Shown piece after piece: positions 38,163 to 47,317 of a stretch of DNA of 64,000 nt (position 1 is the first letter of the stretch; each line of letters starts with the position of its first letter). A model generated the notes under the pieces. That model was not told the DNA's origin, did not search any database, and saw nothing but the letters and a program-made list of their open reading frames with translations. Source of the DNA: Brachybacterium halotolerans (GTDB lineage: Bacteria > Actinomycetota > Actinomycetes > Actinomycetales > Dermabacteraceae); contig NZ_JAEDAJ010000003.1 of assembly GCF_016623465.1 (NCBI RefSeq), positions 201,285 to 265,284 of the forward strand, in the 5' to 3' direction. The position numbers and the translations under genes were made by a program.

Positions 38163-38741
38163 TCAGGGGGCGAGCGTGCGCGAGAGGTCGCGCACCACGT
38201 CGACGAGCATCTCGCGCTCGACGACCTTGATGCGCTCGTGGAGGCTCTCCTCGGTGTCGTCCGGCCGGACGTCCACGGCGCGCTGGGCGAGGATCCGCCC
38301 GGTGTCCACGCCCGGGTCGACCTCGATGACGCTGGCCCCGCTCACCTTCACCCCGTAGGCGAGGGCGTCGCGCACGCCGTGGGCCCCGGGGAAGGACGGC
38401 AGCAGGGCGGGATGGGTGTTGATGATGCGCCCGGGCCGGGCTTCGAGCAGCGGCGGGCCGATGAGCTTCATGAAGCCGGCGAGCACCACGAGCTCCGGCG
38501 AGAGGGCGGCGACCTCGCGGGCCAGGGCCGCGTCCCAGGCCGCGCGATCCGGGTGGTCGCCCAGTCGGACGACGGCCGTCGGCACGCCCGCGCTCTGCGC
38601 ATGCGCGAGGCCGGAGGCGGCGCGGTCGGCGATCACGCCGACGATCTCGTAGGGGCACTCCTGCTCGTGCTGCGCCGCGAGGAGCGCGGCGAGGTTGCTG
38701 CCGGTGCCGGAGATGAGGACGACGATGCGTGCTGGAGCCAC
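38163..38741 (-). CDS. purN: Phosphoribosylglycinamide formyltransferase
   Basis: 192-residue GAR transformylase, the third step of purine synthesis, which transfers a formyl group from 10-formyl-tetrahydrofolate. The nucleotide-binding N-terminus is [14 protein letters not shown], and the catalytic [20 protein letters not shown] with Asn, His and the later Asp (DPGVDTG) is intact. The start is GTG 38741; TAGGGT (38748-38753) ends six bases before it and there is no Shine-Dalgarno, so a leaderless message is likely. The neighbourhood perM-purN-purH matches that of Mycobacterium tuberculosis. Confidence 0.95.
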   Translation of the reverse strand: MAPARIVVLISGTGSNLAALLAAQHEQECPYEIVGVIADRAASGLAHAQSAGVPTAVVRLGDHPDRAAWDAALAREVAALSPELVVLAGFMKLIGPPLLEARPGRIINTHPALLPSFPGAHGVRDALAYGVKVSGASVIEVDPGVDTGRILAQRAVDVRPDDTEESLHERIKVVEREMLVDVVRDLSRTLAP

Positions 38742-38895
38742 GGGGCAACCCTACGGGGAGCGCGCCGGGACGAGGACGGTCGTCCGGGTGGCGTGCGCGG
38801 GACCGCGCGCGAGGGGCGATGCGCGAGGGGACGGCGACCGAGGCGCGCGGCACGGGACGTGCGGGTCCCGCTCGCGCAGCGGGCACAATGGTCGG

Positions 38896-39312
38896 GTGAG
38901 CAGTCCCGAGCCCGAACCCTCCGCCCCGTCCGAGTCGACCCTGCGCTATCGCCGGATCCTCACCCGGCTGCTCGTGTCCCTGCTGGCCTCATGGGTGCTG
39001 ATGATGCTGCCGCTGCCGTGGTCGCTGCTCGCCGGTGTCGCGGGGATCGTCACGGCCGTGCTGCTGGTGCGGCTCGTGATCGCCGCCTGGAGGGACCGCC
39101 GACCGGCGATGGCCGTGATCTCCGCGCTGGTGGGCGTCCCCGCGGTGTTCATGATCGTGCTCGGCTCGGTGACCGGCGCGATCTTCTACGGTCCGATGTC
39201 CGAGCTCGAGCAGTGCCGGGACGAGGCGCTCACCCAGCAGGCGCAGGACGCGTGCCGGGACGAGGTGCAGAGCTCGGTGCTCAGCTGGATGGAGGGTCTG
39301 ACGGGGTCCTGA
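38896..39312 (+). CDS. Small three-helix membrane protein of unknown function
   Basis: 138 residues, not recognised. About 20 Pro/Ser/Glu-rich residues are followed by three predicted membrane helices (about 24-42, 43-63 and 75-97) and a soluble C-terminal tail with two similar cysteine segments, QCRDEAL and ACRDEVQ, 15 residues apart, which could form a disulfide outside the cell. The start is GTG 38896; CACAAT at 38884-38889 ends six bases upstream, consistent with a leaderless transcript. Its last 32 bp overlap the end of the converging PerM-like gene. Confidence 0.7.
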   Translation: MSSPEPEPSAPSESTLRYRRILTRLLVSLLASWVLMMLPLPWSLLAGVAGIVTAVLLVRLVIAAWRDRRPAMAVISALVGVPAVFMIVLGSVTGAIFYGPMSELEQCRDEALTQQAQDACRDEVQSSVLSWMEGLTGS

Positions 39313-40735
39313 CCGAGGCGTCGTCGTCCTGGTCGCGGTCGGGCTCGTCCTCGGAGCGATCCGTGCTCCCGTTCTCGCGGGACTCGGCCGCCTCGACGCG
39401 GCCGCGCAGCCCCGCCCATTGGGCGCGCGCCCAGGGCAGGGCGGGCGTGAGGCAGACGGCGGCGACGGCGGCGGTGGGCACCACGACGATCCCCAGCAGC
39501 GGCAGCAGCAGGGAGCCGATCCGGGGTCCCAGGGCCTCCAGCGAGCCGTCGCCGATGCCGCCGGTGGCGAGTCCCGCGACGAGCAGCACGAGCAGCAGCA
39601 GGGCGACCGCGTAGGCGACGAGGGCGATGACGCGCTCGCGCAGTGCCGACTCCGAGGAGTCGGCGTCGCCCTCCTCCCCCACCAGGTCCCGGCACAGGCG
39701 GATCGCGCCGAGCGCGATCGCGACCACGGGCAGCACGATCAGCAGGCGCGTCCACCAGGGCCCGGTGCCCGGGTCCGGCACGATGCCCAGCAGCGGGAGG
39801 GCAGGCATCACGGTGGTCTCGGCGCCCGCCAGGCTGATCACGCTGCCCGCCCCGAGCGTGACCGAGCCGCCGAGGATGACCACGAGCACCCACACGGCGA
39901 TCAGCGGGAACAGGGCGAGCTGCAGCAGCAGGAGCACCACGGATCCCCAGAAGCCCGCGTGCAGGGACTCGTGCAGCGAGGCCACGGCGCCGAAGCGGAT
40001 CGCGATCATCGCCGTGCAGACGAGCGCCGCGGAGGCGGCGAGGCCCGCGAGCGCGAGGAGCACCGCCCGGGCGACGGAGCCGTAGGGGGCGGGGAGCAGG
40101 GAGAGGATGCGCACCTCGGGCACGCCTCCGCCGCCGCGTCGGCGCAGGGCGAGCAGCGCTCCGGCGAGGCCGCCCACCACGGAGACCAGGGCGCCGGAGA
40201 CCACCGCGGAGGGCACCACCGCGTGCACGAGCGTGCTGCGGGCGATCGCGGCGAGCACGCCGAGCCCGGCGGTGTAGACGACCACGAGGGCGCCCAGGCA
40301 CATGACGCCGTCGCGCAGTGCCCGAGCCCGCAGGGCGCCGTCGGCCGAGATGGGGCGGAGGCGGCGCACGGCGCGCCGGGCGGCGAGGGCGACCACCACG
40401 AGCAGCACGATCGTGAGCCCGAAGGGCATCACGGCGATCGAGCCGGTGACCGAGCCCGCCTGCAGCAGCAGGCTGCCGCCGTGCCCCAGGACGAGCGCGT
40501 CCAGGGCCAGCAGGATCGCGCCGAGCACTCCCAGCGATCCGTGGGAGGAGGAGAGCTGGGCGATGAGCGCGGGGACTGCGGTGATCGCGAGGCCCGTGCC
40601 GAGGGCGCTGAGGGCCGCGAGCGCCCCGGCGAGCACCGGGGAGTCCAGCCGCACGTCGCCGCGGTCCGCGCGGCCCCGATCCGCACGGGCGCGGTCCTCG
40701 CGCGTCCTGCCGCCGCCTCCGCCGTTGCCTGCCAC
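39281..40735 (-). CDS. DUF6350/PerM-like multi-pass membrane protein
   Basis: 484-residue membrane protein with about ten to twelve hydrophobic helices and a charged, acidic C-terminal tail. By pattern and by position beside purN and purH it matches the DUF6350 family that includes M. tuberculosis PerM (Rv0955), an integral protein needed for cell division under some stresses. The assignment rests mainly on synteny. The start is GTG 40735; AGAGG is a few bases upstream. The divergent neighbour is menF, 121 bp away. Confidence 0.7.
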   Translation of the reverse strand: MAGNGGGGGRTREDRARADRGRADRGDVRLDSPVLAGALAALSALGTGLAITAVPALIAQLSSSHGSLGVLGAILLALDALVLGHGGSLLLQAGSVTGSIAVMPFGLTIVLLVVVALAARRAVRRLRPISADGALRARALRDGVMCLGALVVVYTAGLGVLAAIARSTLVHAVVPSAVVSGALVSVVGGLAGALLALRRRGGGGVPEVRILSLLPAPYGSVARAVLLALAGLAASAALVCTAMIAIRFGAVASLHESLHAGFWGSVVLLLLQLALFPLIAVWVLVVILGGSVTLGAGSVISLAGAETTVMPALPLLGIVPDPGTGPWWTRLLIVLPVVAIALGAIRLCRDLVGEEGDADSSESALRERVIALVAYAVALLLLVLLVAGLATGGIGDGSLEALGPRIGSLLLPLLGIVVVPTAAVAAVCLTPALPWARAQWAGLRGRVEAAESRENGSTDRSEDEPDRDQDDDASVRTPSDPPSS

Positions 40736-40856
40736 GTGCACCTCTGTCCTGGTCCGGTCCCGGTCGGGTCGTCCCGTCCTCCGCGGGCGCGCTCCACTGT
40801 GACCCGCAGAGCGCGGCAAGTCCAGCGCGCAGGGTCCGTGTCGCATAATCGTGCTG

Positions 40857-42227
40857 ATGCCCACCTCAGACCCCGTCTCCGATCCGTCCTCCGTCTCCGC
40901 GGACCCCGCGCCCGGTGCGCCGAGCGCGCATGCCGCGCCCGCCGCGGCGCCCGCCCTGCGCGTGCGCACCCTGCGCCTCGAGGACGAGATCGACCTGCCC
41001 ACGCACCTGCCGCGCGACCTCACCGCCGCCTGGCTGCGCCACGGCCAGGGCATGGTGGGCGTCGGCACCGCCTGGACCTGCACCACGAGCGGGCCCGATC
41101 GCTTCGAGGAGGCCTCGGCGCGCTTCCGCGAGCTCGCCGCGGCCGCCCGCATCGACGACGAGGTCGGCACGCGCGGCAGCGGGCTCATCGCATTCGGCAG
41201 CTTCTCCTACGCCGCGACCTCCCCGCGCCCCTCCACGCTGCTGGTGCCGCGCGCGATCCTCGGCGTGCTCGACAACGATCCGTTCCTCACCCTCGTCGAC
41301 GTGCTCGACGAGCAGGAGGACGCGTCGGACGCGATGGACCGGGTGCCCGCAGCCCCGGCGGACTGGCGGGACCTGTTCCCCTCGACCCCGCGCGCCGAGC
41401 GCACGCACGTGCAGATCGACCCCGACCACACGCCCGACGAGTACCAGGAGCTGGTGCGCCGGGCGCTCGGGATGATCGAGGAGGGCCGCGCGCAGAAGAT
41501 CGTGCTCTCGGAGTCCTCGACCGTGCACCTCGAGCAGGCGCAGCCGGTCGCGACGCTGCTGGGGCGCCTCGCCGAGTCCTACCCGACCACCTGGGTCTAC
41601 CACCTGGCCGACGTCATCGGCGCGACCCCGGAGATGCTGGCCGACACCGAGCACGGACGCCTGTTCAGCCGCGTCCTCGCCGGCAGCCGCCCTGTCGCCG
41701 AGGGCTCGGAGCTCGCCGAGCAGGACCGTCGGGCCTTCCGCAGCGACGCCAAGGAACTGGCCGAGCACGCCTTCGCGATCGACTCGGTGACCTCGCGCCT
41801 GGCGGACCTCACCACCGAGATCACGGCCTCCGCCGAGCCGTTCGTGCTGCGGCTCCCCGGCCTCGAGCATCTGGCCTCGGACGTCGCGGGCGAGCTGCGC
41901 GAGGGCGTCACGAGCCTGGACGTGGCGGGCCGGCTGCACCCGTCGGCCGCAGTGAGCGGCACGCCGCGGGAGGCGGCCGACGCCGCGATCGCCGAGCTCG
42001 AGGTCCGCGACCGCGGCGGCTACGCCTCCCCCGTGGGGTGGATGGACGCCGAGGGCGACGGCCAGTGGGCGATCGCCCTGCGCATGGCCCACCTGGAGAC
42101 GCCCACGCGGGTGCGCGTGCAGTCCGGCGGCGGGCTCGTCGCGGGATCCGACCCCGTGCTCGAGCACGCCGAGGCGCTCGCGAAGTCCCGGCCCGTCCTG
42201 CGCGCCATCGGCCGCCCCCAGGACTGA
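40857..42227 (+). CDS. menF: Isochorismate synthase
   Basis: 456-residue chorismate-using enzyme that makes isochorismate, the entry to menaquinone synthesis. The conserved C-terminal part shows the general base Lys214 (AQKIVLSES), GATPEML, the AGSRP loop, HLASDVAGEL and LHPSAAVSGTP, and a glutamate-poor GGYASPVGW segment where most homologues have a very similar turn. Salicylate synthase is unlikely given the men genes nearby. The start is ATG 40857; CATAAT at 40844-40849 ends seven bases upstream (a GTG two codons earlier is the alternative), so the mRNA is probably leaderless. Confidence 0.9.
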   Translation: MPTSDPVSDPSSVSADPAPGAPSAHAAPAAAPALRVRTLRLEDEIDLPTHLPRDLTAAWLRHGQGMVGVGTAWTCTTSGPDRFEEASARFRELAAAARIDDEVGTRGSGLIAFGSFSYAATSPRPSTLLVPRAILGVLDNDPFLTLVDVLDEQEDASDAMDRVPAAPADWRDLFPSTPRAERTHVQIDPDHTPDEYQELVRRALGMIEEGRAQKIVLSESSTVHLEQAQPVATLLGRLAESYPTTWVYHLADVIGATPEMLADTEHGRLFSRVLAGSRPVAEGSELAEQDRRAFRSDAKELAEHAFAIDSVTSRLADLTTEITASAEPFVLRLPGLEHLASDVAGELREGVTSLDVAGRLHPSAAVSGTPREAADAAIAELEVRDRGGYASPVGWMDAEGDGQWAIALRMAHLETPTRVRVQSGGGLVAGSDPVLEHAEALAKSRPVLRAIGRPQD

Positions 42228-42248
42228 GAGCCCGCCGGGCCTCCCCCG

Positions 42249-42320
42249 CGTCGGCCCCGGCCCGGTCGCCCACGTCGGGCCCGGGCCGGTCGCCCGTCTC
42301 GGCACCGGGCCGGTCAGCCG
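42249..42320. repeat. Three tandem 24-bp repeats at the end of the HtrA-type gene
   Basis: Copies at 42249, 42273 and 42297 of a unit like cgtcgggcccgggccggtcg. The third copy includes the stop codon of the protease gene (42314-42316, minus strand), so the array looks like a duplication of the gene end into the 3' untranslated region. It fills most of the gap to menF. Confidence 0.85.
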
Positions 42321-43897
42321 GCCTCGGTGAGGGTCACATCCTTGGTGATCTCCTTCTGGCCCCGAACGATCGTGAGCTTGTGGGAGGAGCCGACCTCGAG
42401 GCCGCGCACCATGCCGGTCAGCGCGGCCGCGCCGTTCACGGGCACGCCGTCGACCTGGGTGATGAGATCGCCCTCCTTGAGCCCGGCGTCGGAGGCCCCC
42501 GAGCCGCGCTCGATCGAGCGCACGAGCGCCCCGCGGTAGCTCGCGCCGGAGACGTCCTGGCTGCTGTCCTGCGCGGTGACGCCCAGCAGCGCGTGCTTCG
42601 CGCTCCCGCTCTCGATGAGCTGGTCGACGATGAGGGTGACTGTGTCCGAGGGGATCGCGAATCCCAGACCGATGCTCCCGGACTGCGAGGAGGAGGACTC
42701 CCCCTCCTGCGAGAAGGTCGCGATCGAGGAGTTGATGCCGACGACCGCGCCGCTCGCGTCCACCAGCGGGCCGCCCGAGTTGCCGGGGTTGATCGCGGCA
42801 TCGGTCTGCAGGGCCGACGAGTAGGTGGAGTCGGATCCGTCGACGGCCTCGCCCTGCGTGGTCACGGGACGGTGCACGGCCGAGATGATGCCCGTGGTCA
42901 CCGTGTTCTCGAGACCCAGCGGGGTGCCCACGGCCATCACGTCCTCGCCGACCTGGACGTCGTCGGAGTCGCCGAAGGAGGCCGGGGTGAGGTCGTCCGG
43001 CGGGTCCTCGAGCTTGATCGCTGCGAGGTCGGTGGTCGCGTCGGTGCCGATCACCCGGGCGCTGTAGGTGCGGCCATCGGTCAGGGAGACCTCGACCTTC
43101 TGGGCGCCGGAGACCACGTGGTTGTTCGTGATGATCGTGCCGTCCTCGCGGTAGATCACGCCGGTCCCCTCGGCCTGGCCCGAGGCCGTGCTCACGGAGA
43201 TCGCGACCGTGCTCGGCGAGACCTTCTCCGAGACGCTCTCCCAGTTCGGGGTGTCGCCGTCCTGGGCGACGGGGCTCGCGTCGGCCGTCTTCGTGCTGCT
43301 CGAGGAGCTCGACGACGCGGCGGAGCGCGCCCCCTGGCCGTCGACCTGGTCGTAGGCGATGACGCCGCCGAGGGTGAGCCCGCTGCTGAGCAGCATGCCG
43401 GCCATCACCAGGCCCGCGACGCCCACCCAGCCCGGACCGCGGCGCCGGGTCGCGGGGGCAGAGCCCTGGATCGCGGGATTCGGGCCCTGCGCGGCCTGGG
43501 CGCCGGGAGGCGTCGCCTGGCCGGACGCACCGGTCGCGGCCGCTCCCCAGCTCGGGGAGGCCGATGGGCTGCGCATGTCCTGGGGGCCCTGCGCGTTCTG
43601 CGGGCCCTGCGGATCGCTCCATCCGTAGGACGCGGAGGCCGTCGGGGACGCGGCGCCGTAGGGGTCGCCGTGCTGCGACGGGGCGCCGTACGGATCGCCG
43701 CCCTGCGTCGGGGCGCCGTGCTCGTCGGCCCCGAGGCCGTCGAGGCGCTGGGTCTCGTCGACCCGCCCGAGCTGCTCGGTGGGATCGGCGGAGACCGGGT
43801 GCTCGGTGGTGTCGTCGGACGGGCGGCGGCCGGCGGACCCGTCCGGGGCCCCGGTGCCCTGGGGGACGTTCGATTCCTCGGATGACATGCCAGTCAT
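42314..43897 (-). CDS. Membrane-anchored HtrA/DegP-type serine protease with PDZ domain
   Basis: 527-residue envelope protease. Residues 1-150 are a cytoplasmic, Pro/Gly/Gln/Ser-rich region with DPYGA repeats; a membrane helix spans about 157-182; a Ser-rich linker follows; then a trypsin-like domain with the triad His260 (NNHVV), Asp290 (TTDLAAIK) and Ser374 (GNSGGP), and a PDZ domain to the end (GLKEGDLITQVDGVPV). The family degrades or refolds damaged exported proteins. The start is ATG 43897 with GAGGGG seven bases upstream; an ATG 20 codons earlier and another three codons later are alternatives. It is inserted between menF and menD and reads opposite to menF. Confidence 0.92.
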   Translation of the reverse strand: MTGMSSEESNVPQGTGAPDGSAGRRPSDDTTEHPVSADPTEQLGRVDETQRLDGLGADEHGAPTQGGDPYGAPSQHGDPYGAASPTASASYGWSDPQGPQNAQGPQDMRSPSASPSWGAAATGASGQATPPGAQAAQGPNPAIQGSAPATRRRGPGWVGVAGLVMAGMLLSSGLTLGGVIAYDQVDGQGARSAASSSSSSSTKTADASPVAQDGDTPNWESVSEKVSPSTVAISVSTASGQAEGTGVIYREDGTIITNNHVVSGAQKVEVSLTDGRTYSARVIGTDATTDLAAIKLEDPPDDLTPASFGDSDDVQVGEDVMAVGTPLGLENTVTTGIISAVHRPVTTQGEAVDGSDSTYSSALQTDAAINPGNSGGPLVDASGAVVGINSSIATFSQEGESSSSQSGSIGLGFAIPSDTVTLIVDQLIESGSAKHALLGVTAQDSSQDVSGASYRGALVRSIERGSGASDAGLKEGDLITQVDGVPVNGAAALTGMVRGLEVGSSHKLTIVRGQKEITKDVTLTEAG

Positions 43898-43975
43898 TGC
43901 ATCCCCTCGTGCCTTGAAGTCCTTGCGATCGAGCTGTGCGCTGGCTGTGTCGTGCATCCCCCGGCGGGGTCGGGA

Positions 43976-45736
43976 TCAGGGGCCGACGACGATCATCCGG
44001 AGCCCGTCGGTCGGCCGTTCGAGGCCCCTGACCAGGGCATCGAGGGCCTGCGGGCCCTCGTAGCGCACCGCGTCGACGCCCAGCGCGCGGGCCGCGGCTG
44101 CGATGTCGGCGCCGTGCGGGGTCGTGAAGAAGCGCTCGAGGAGCTCGGGATGCGCGCGCCGGTGCTCGAGCCCGGAGAAGATGCGGCCGCCGGAGTCGTC
44201 GACCACGATCACGTCCAGCGCGGGGCGACGCTCGAGGGGCCCGACGATCAGTCCCGTGAGGTCGTGCAGCGCCGTCACGTCGCCCACGAGAAGACGCACG
44301 CGCCCGGTGGGAGCGTGCTCGGCGGCGAGCGCGTACCCGCCCGCGGTCGAGGCCATCCCGTCGATCCCGGCCAGGCCGCGGCCGGCCAGCACCGTCCCGC
44401 GCGCTGCCGGGGCGAGCTGCTCGAGATCCCTCACCAGGGACGAGGAGCCCAGCACGAGGGTGTCCTCCTCCCCCGTCGCCTCCCAGACGGCGAGCGCCGC
44501 GCGCTGCTGCCACGTCGGCTCGGACGCCTCCACGAGCAGTGCGCCCTCGCGGCGCCAGTCCTCGAGCCGCGCAGCGGTGTCCGCGCGGTCGTCCGCGTCG
44601 CCGAGGGCGAGGGCGAGGGCGGGCACCACGAGGGACGCGGTGCGAGAGGCGTCGGTCCAGGAGGAGGTCGGGTCCACGATGATCGTCTCGACGTCGGCCG
44701 CGCCCAGCAGCGCGCCGACCACGGGACGCGAGAGCGTCGGGTGGCCGTAGACGATCGCCTGCGAGGGCCGCAGCGGGTGGGCGGGGTCGGCCATGACCTG
44801 CGCGAGCAGCTGCGGGTAGCCCGTGACCATGCTGGGCCCGCCGCGGGATCCGGAGCTCGGCTCGGCGAGCAGAGGCAGCCGGTGGGTCTCGGCGAAGGCG
44901 CGGGCCGCGGGGCCCGCGCCGTCCCCGGCGACGACCACGGCGCGCGGATCGGGCGGGAGCGCGACCGGCGTGGGCTCGCGCGGCGGGATCCGACGGGTGA
45001 CGACCAGGCGATCGCCGTGCTCGGGCCCCGGCACCGACTCAGACTCCGGCTCCGGCTCCGGCTCCGACCCTGTCGAGGCGGGCCCGTCGACGGTCCCGGC
45101 GCCGGGCACGAGCGGGTCGCGCAGGCACAGGTTCACGTGGACGGGACCGGGGTGAGGCCCTGTCGCGGCGGCGAAGGCCCGCGCGAGGGTGCTCACGGCG
45201 GTGCGCAGCTCGACCTCGGTCGCACCGTCTCGCGAGGGCGCCGGGAGGTCGGTCGCGAAACGCACTGCATCCCCGTAGATGCCGACCTGATGGGTGGCCT
45301 GGTTCGCGCCCACGTCGCGCAGCTCGATGGGCCGGTCCGCGGTGAGCACGATCAGCGGGGTGCGGGAGTGGTGGGCCTCGAGGACGGCGGCGTGCAGGTG
45401 CGCCGTGGCGGTGCCCGAGGTGGTCACGACGACGCCCGGCGATCCCGGGTCGCGCCGGGAGATGCCGAGGGCCGTGAACGCGGCGGCGCGCTCGTCGATC
45501 CGCACGTGCGCCGCGAGACGGCCCGCGATCTCGGGGTCCTCGAGCGCGTAGACGAGCGGCGCCGAGCGCGAGCCCGGGCTGATCGCGACGTGCCGCACGC
45601 CGAGCGCGACCAGGGTGCGCCAGATCGCGACGGCCTCCTCGACCGCACCGGAGCCCAGGGGCGAGGGCACGGGGATGGTCATCGGCTCCGGATCCGCCCG
45701 GAGAGGGTGGCCGGCGGGAGCGGGGTGCTCGGTCAT
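43976..45736 (-). CDS. menD: SEPHCHC synthase (2-succinyl-5-enolpyruvyl-6-hydroxy-3-cyclohexene-1-carboxylate synthase)
   Basis: 586-residue thiamine-diphosphate enzyme that joins isochorismate and 2-oxoglutarate in menaquinone synthesis. The N-terminal part has the invariant glutamate region with SPGSRSAPLVYALED, GIYGDAVRFATDLPAP and TSGTATAHLH; the thiamine-diphosphate site is near the C-terminus (LVGDVTALHDLTGL...VVDDSGGRIF). Inside the protein a Glu/Pro/Ser run is encoded by a short ctccgg repeat at about 45042-45067. ATG 45736 has no Shine-Dalgarno; TAGCCT (45743-45748) ends six bases upstream. It therefore has its own promoter, apart from menC 62 nt upstream. Confidence 0.95.
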   Translation of the reverse strand: MTEHPAPAGHPLRADPEPMTIPVPSPLGSGAVEEAVAIWRTLVALGVRHVAISPGSRSAPLVYALEDPEIAGRLAAHVRIDERAAAFTALGISRRDPGSPGVVVTTSGTATAHLHAAVLEAHHSRTPLIVLTADRPIELRDVGANQATHQVGIYGDAVRFATDLPAPSRDGATEVELRTAVSTLARAFAAATGPHPGPVHVNLCLRDPLVPGAGTVDGPASTGSEPEPEPESESVPGPEHGDRLVVTRRIPPREPTPVALPPDPRAVVVAGDGAGPAARAFAETHRLPLLAEPSSGSRGGPSMVTGYPQLLAQVMADPAHPLRPSQAIVYGHPTLSRPVVGALLGAADVETIIVDPTSSWTDASRTASLVVPALALALGDADDRADTAARLEDWRREGALLVEASEPTWQQRAALAVWEATGEEDTLVLGSSSLVRDLEQLAPAARGTVLAGRGLAGIDGMASTAGGYALAAEHAPTGRVRLLVGDVTALHDLTGLIVGPLERRPALDVIVVDDSGGRIFSGLEHRRAHPELLERFFTTPHGADIAAAARALGVDAVRYEGPQALDALVRGLERPTDGLRMIVVGP

Positions 45737-45798
45737 GGTCCCAGGCTAGTGATCCGACGCCCGCGCCGATCCCGGCTCGGGTCCGTTCGCGCCGGGGG

Positions 45799-46785
45799 TC
45801 ACAGCAGCTGTGCGCACGCCTCGAGGCGCTGCTCCCAGCGGGCGGTGAGCTCGCGCGGCGCGCAGTGGGCCTCGAGCAGCTCGGGCTCGGGCTGCGGGCG
45901 CCGCACCGGGATCATTCCCCCGTCGGCGCGCAGCGGTGCGGCGATGAGGTCGCCGGTGAGCAGGACCGCCGTCGCGAGTCCGCAGGCGTGGGTGAGCTCG
46001 GGCAGGGCCGCGGCGAAGGCGAGGCCCGCGCTCAGGCCGACGCTCGACTCCAGCGCGCTCGAGACGACCACGGGGAGGTCCGCCTCGGCGGCGAGCTCGA
46101 GGCAGCGGGCCGCGCCGCCGAGGGGCTGCACCTTCATCACGAGCACGTCCGCCGCGCCCGCGCGGGCCACGCGCAGAGGGTCCTCGGCGCGCCGCACGAG
46201 CTCGTCGGCCGCGATCGGCACGTCGACCGCGCGGCGCACGGCCGCGAGGTCCTCGAGCGAGGCGACGGGCTGCTCGACGTATTCGAGGCCGCCCGCCGCG
46301 CGGTCCATCTGCGGGATCGCGGCGATCGCCTCGTCGCGGTCCCAGCGGGCGTTCGCGTCCACGCGGATGCGGGCGTCCGGGCCCAGGGCGTCGCGCACGG
46401 CCTCCAGGCGCTCGAGGTCCGCGGACAGGGTGGAGGCGACGTCCGCGACCTTGACCTTCGCGGTGCGGGCACCGCCCACGGTCGCCAGCCGGTGCGCGAG
46501 CGCGGGCGGGACGACGGGGATCGTCACGTTCACCTCGATGCTCTCGCGCAGGGGCGCGGGGCGAGGGGCGGTCGCGTCGGCGAGAGCGCAGCGCAGCCAG
46601 GCGGCCGATTCGGCCGGGGCGTAGTCCCAGAACGGGGAGAACTCGGCCCAGCCCTCAGGACCCCGCAGCACCACGCCGTCGCGCACGGTGATGCCGCGGA
46701 AGCGGGTGGTCATGGGGATCGACCAGCAGCGGGCGTCCTCGATGCCCCGCTCGCGCAACGCGGCGGGGATGCGCATGCCCCTCAC
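45799..46785 (-). CDS. menC: o-Succinylbenzoate synthase
   Basis: 328-residue enolase-superfamily enzyme that dehydrates SHCHC to o-succinylbenzoate. The catalytic Lys pair is in TAKVKVAD, the metal ligands in RVDANARWD, EYVEQP and AADELV, and the second-side lysine in VMKVQPLGG. The start is uncertain: GTG 46785 overlaps the stop of the peroxidase gene (GTGA), while ATG 46776 three codons in gives MRIPAALRERG. Either way it is coupled to the upstream glutathione peroxidase gene, an unusual partner. Confidence 0.9.
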   Translation of the reverse strand: MRGMRIPAALRERGIEDARCWSIPMTTRFRGITVRDGVVLRGPEGWAEFSPFWDYAPAESAAWLRCALADATAPRPAPLRESIEVNVTIPVVPPALAHRLATVGGARTAKVKVADVASTLSADLERLEAVRDALGPDARIRVDANARWDRDEAIAAIPQMDRAAGGLEYVEQPVASLEDLAAVRRAVDVPIAADELVRRAEDPLRVARAGAADVLVMKVQPLGGAARCLELAAEADLPVVVSSALESSVGLSAGLAFAAALPELTHACGLATAVLLTGDLIAAPLRADGGMIPVRRPQPEPELLEAHCAPRELTARWEQRLEACAQLL

Positions 46786-47267
46786 GCCGCGGCCAGCACG
46801 GCGTCGATGGGACCGCGCAGGTCGGCGGGCTCGACGCTCGGGTGGAAGCGGCCGACGACGGCGCCGTCGAGCCCCACGAGGAACTTGGCGAAGTTCCACT
46901 CGATGTCCGCTCCGTCCTCGCCGGAGCGCTCCGAGCGCAGCCACTGGTAGAGCGGGTCGGCGTCCTCGCCGTTGACGTCGATCTTCGCGAGGATCGGGAA
47001 GTCGACGCCGTAGGCGGTGCGGCAGAAGGTGACGGCGTCCTCGTCGCTCCCGGGCATCTGGCCGGCGAACTGGTTGCAGGGGAAGCCGAGGATCACCAGT
47101 CCTTTCTCCCGGTACTGCTCCTGCAGCTCCTGGAGGCCGTCGAGCTGCGGGGTGAGCCCGCACTTCGAGGCGACGTTCACCACCAGCACGGTCCGGCCCG
47201 CGTACTGCGCGAGGTCGGTGGAGGCGCCCTCGGCGGTGCGGACGGTGAAGTCGTGAAGCGTGGTCAT
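46782..47267 (-). CDS. Glutathione peroxidase family thiol peroxidase
   Basis: 161-residue peroxidase. The active residue is Cys36 (ASKCGLTPQ), not selenocysteine; Gln and Asn of the catalytic site are in FPCNQF (Cys64 may be the resolving cysteine) and Trp in EWNFAKF. Enzymes of this form usually take electrons from thioredoxin; mycothiol is another possible donor in actinobacteria. ATG 47267 has AAGGAG seven bases before. It leads menC, whose start overlaps its stop, so peroxide defence and a menaquinone step share one transcript. Confidence 0.92.
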   Translation of the reverse strand: MTTLHDFTVRTAEGASTDLAQYAGRTVLVVNVASKCGLTPQLDGLQELQEQYREKGLVILGFPCNQFAGQMPGSDEDAVTFCRTAYGVDFPILAKIDVNGEDADPLYQWLRSERSGEDGADIEWNFAKFLVGLDGAVVGRFHPSVEPADLRGPIDAVLAAA

Positions 47268-47317
47268 GGCGGCTCCTTGCGGGACGGGTGGGTGCGGCGA
47301 CGCCGCGCCCGTCCAGG

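Noticed and set aside
39419-43885. A 1488-codon plus-strand frame across perM, menF and htrA
   Set aside because: It crosses three supported genes on both strands and the gaps between them; composition is that of a GC-driven shadow.
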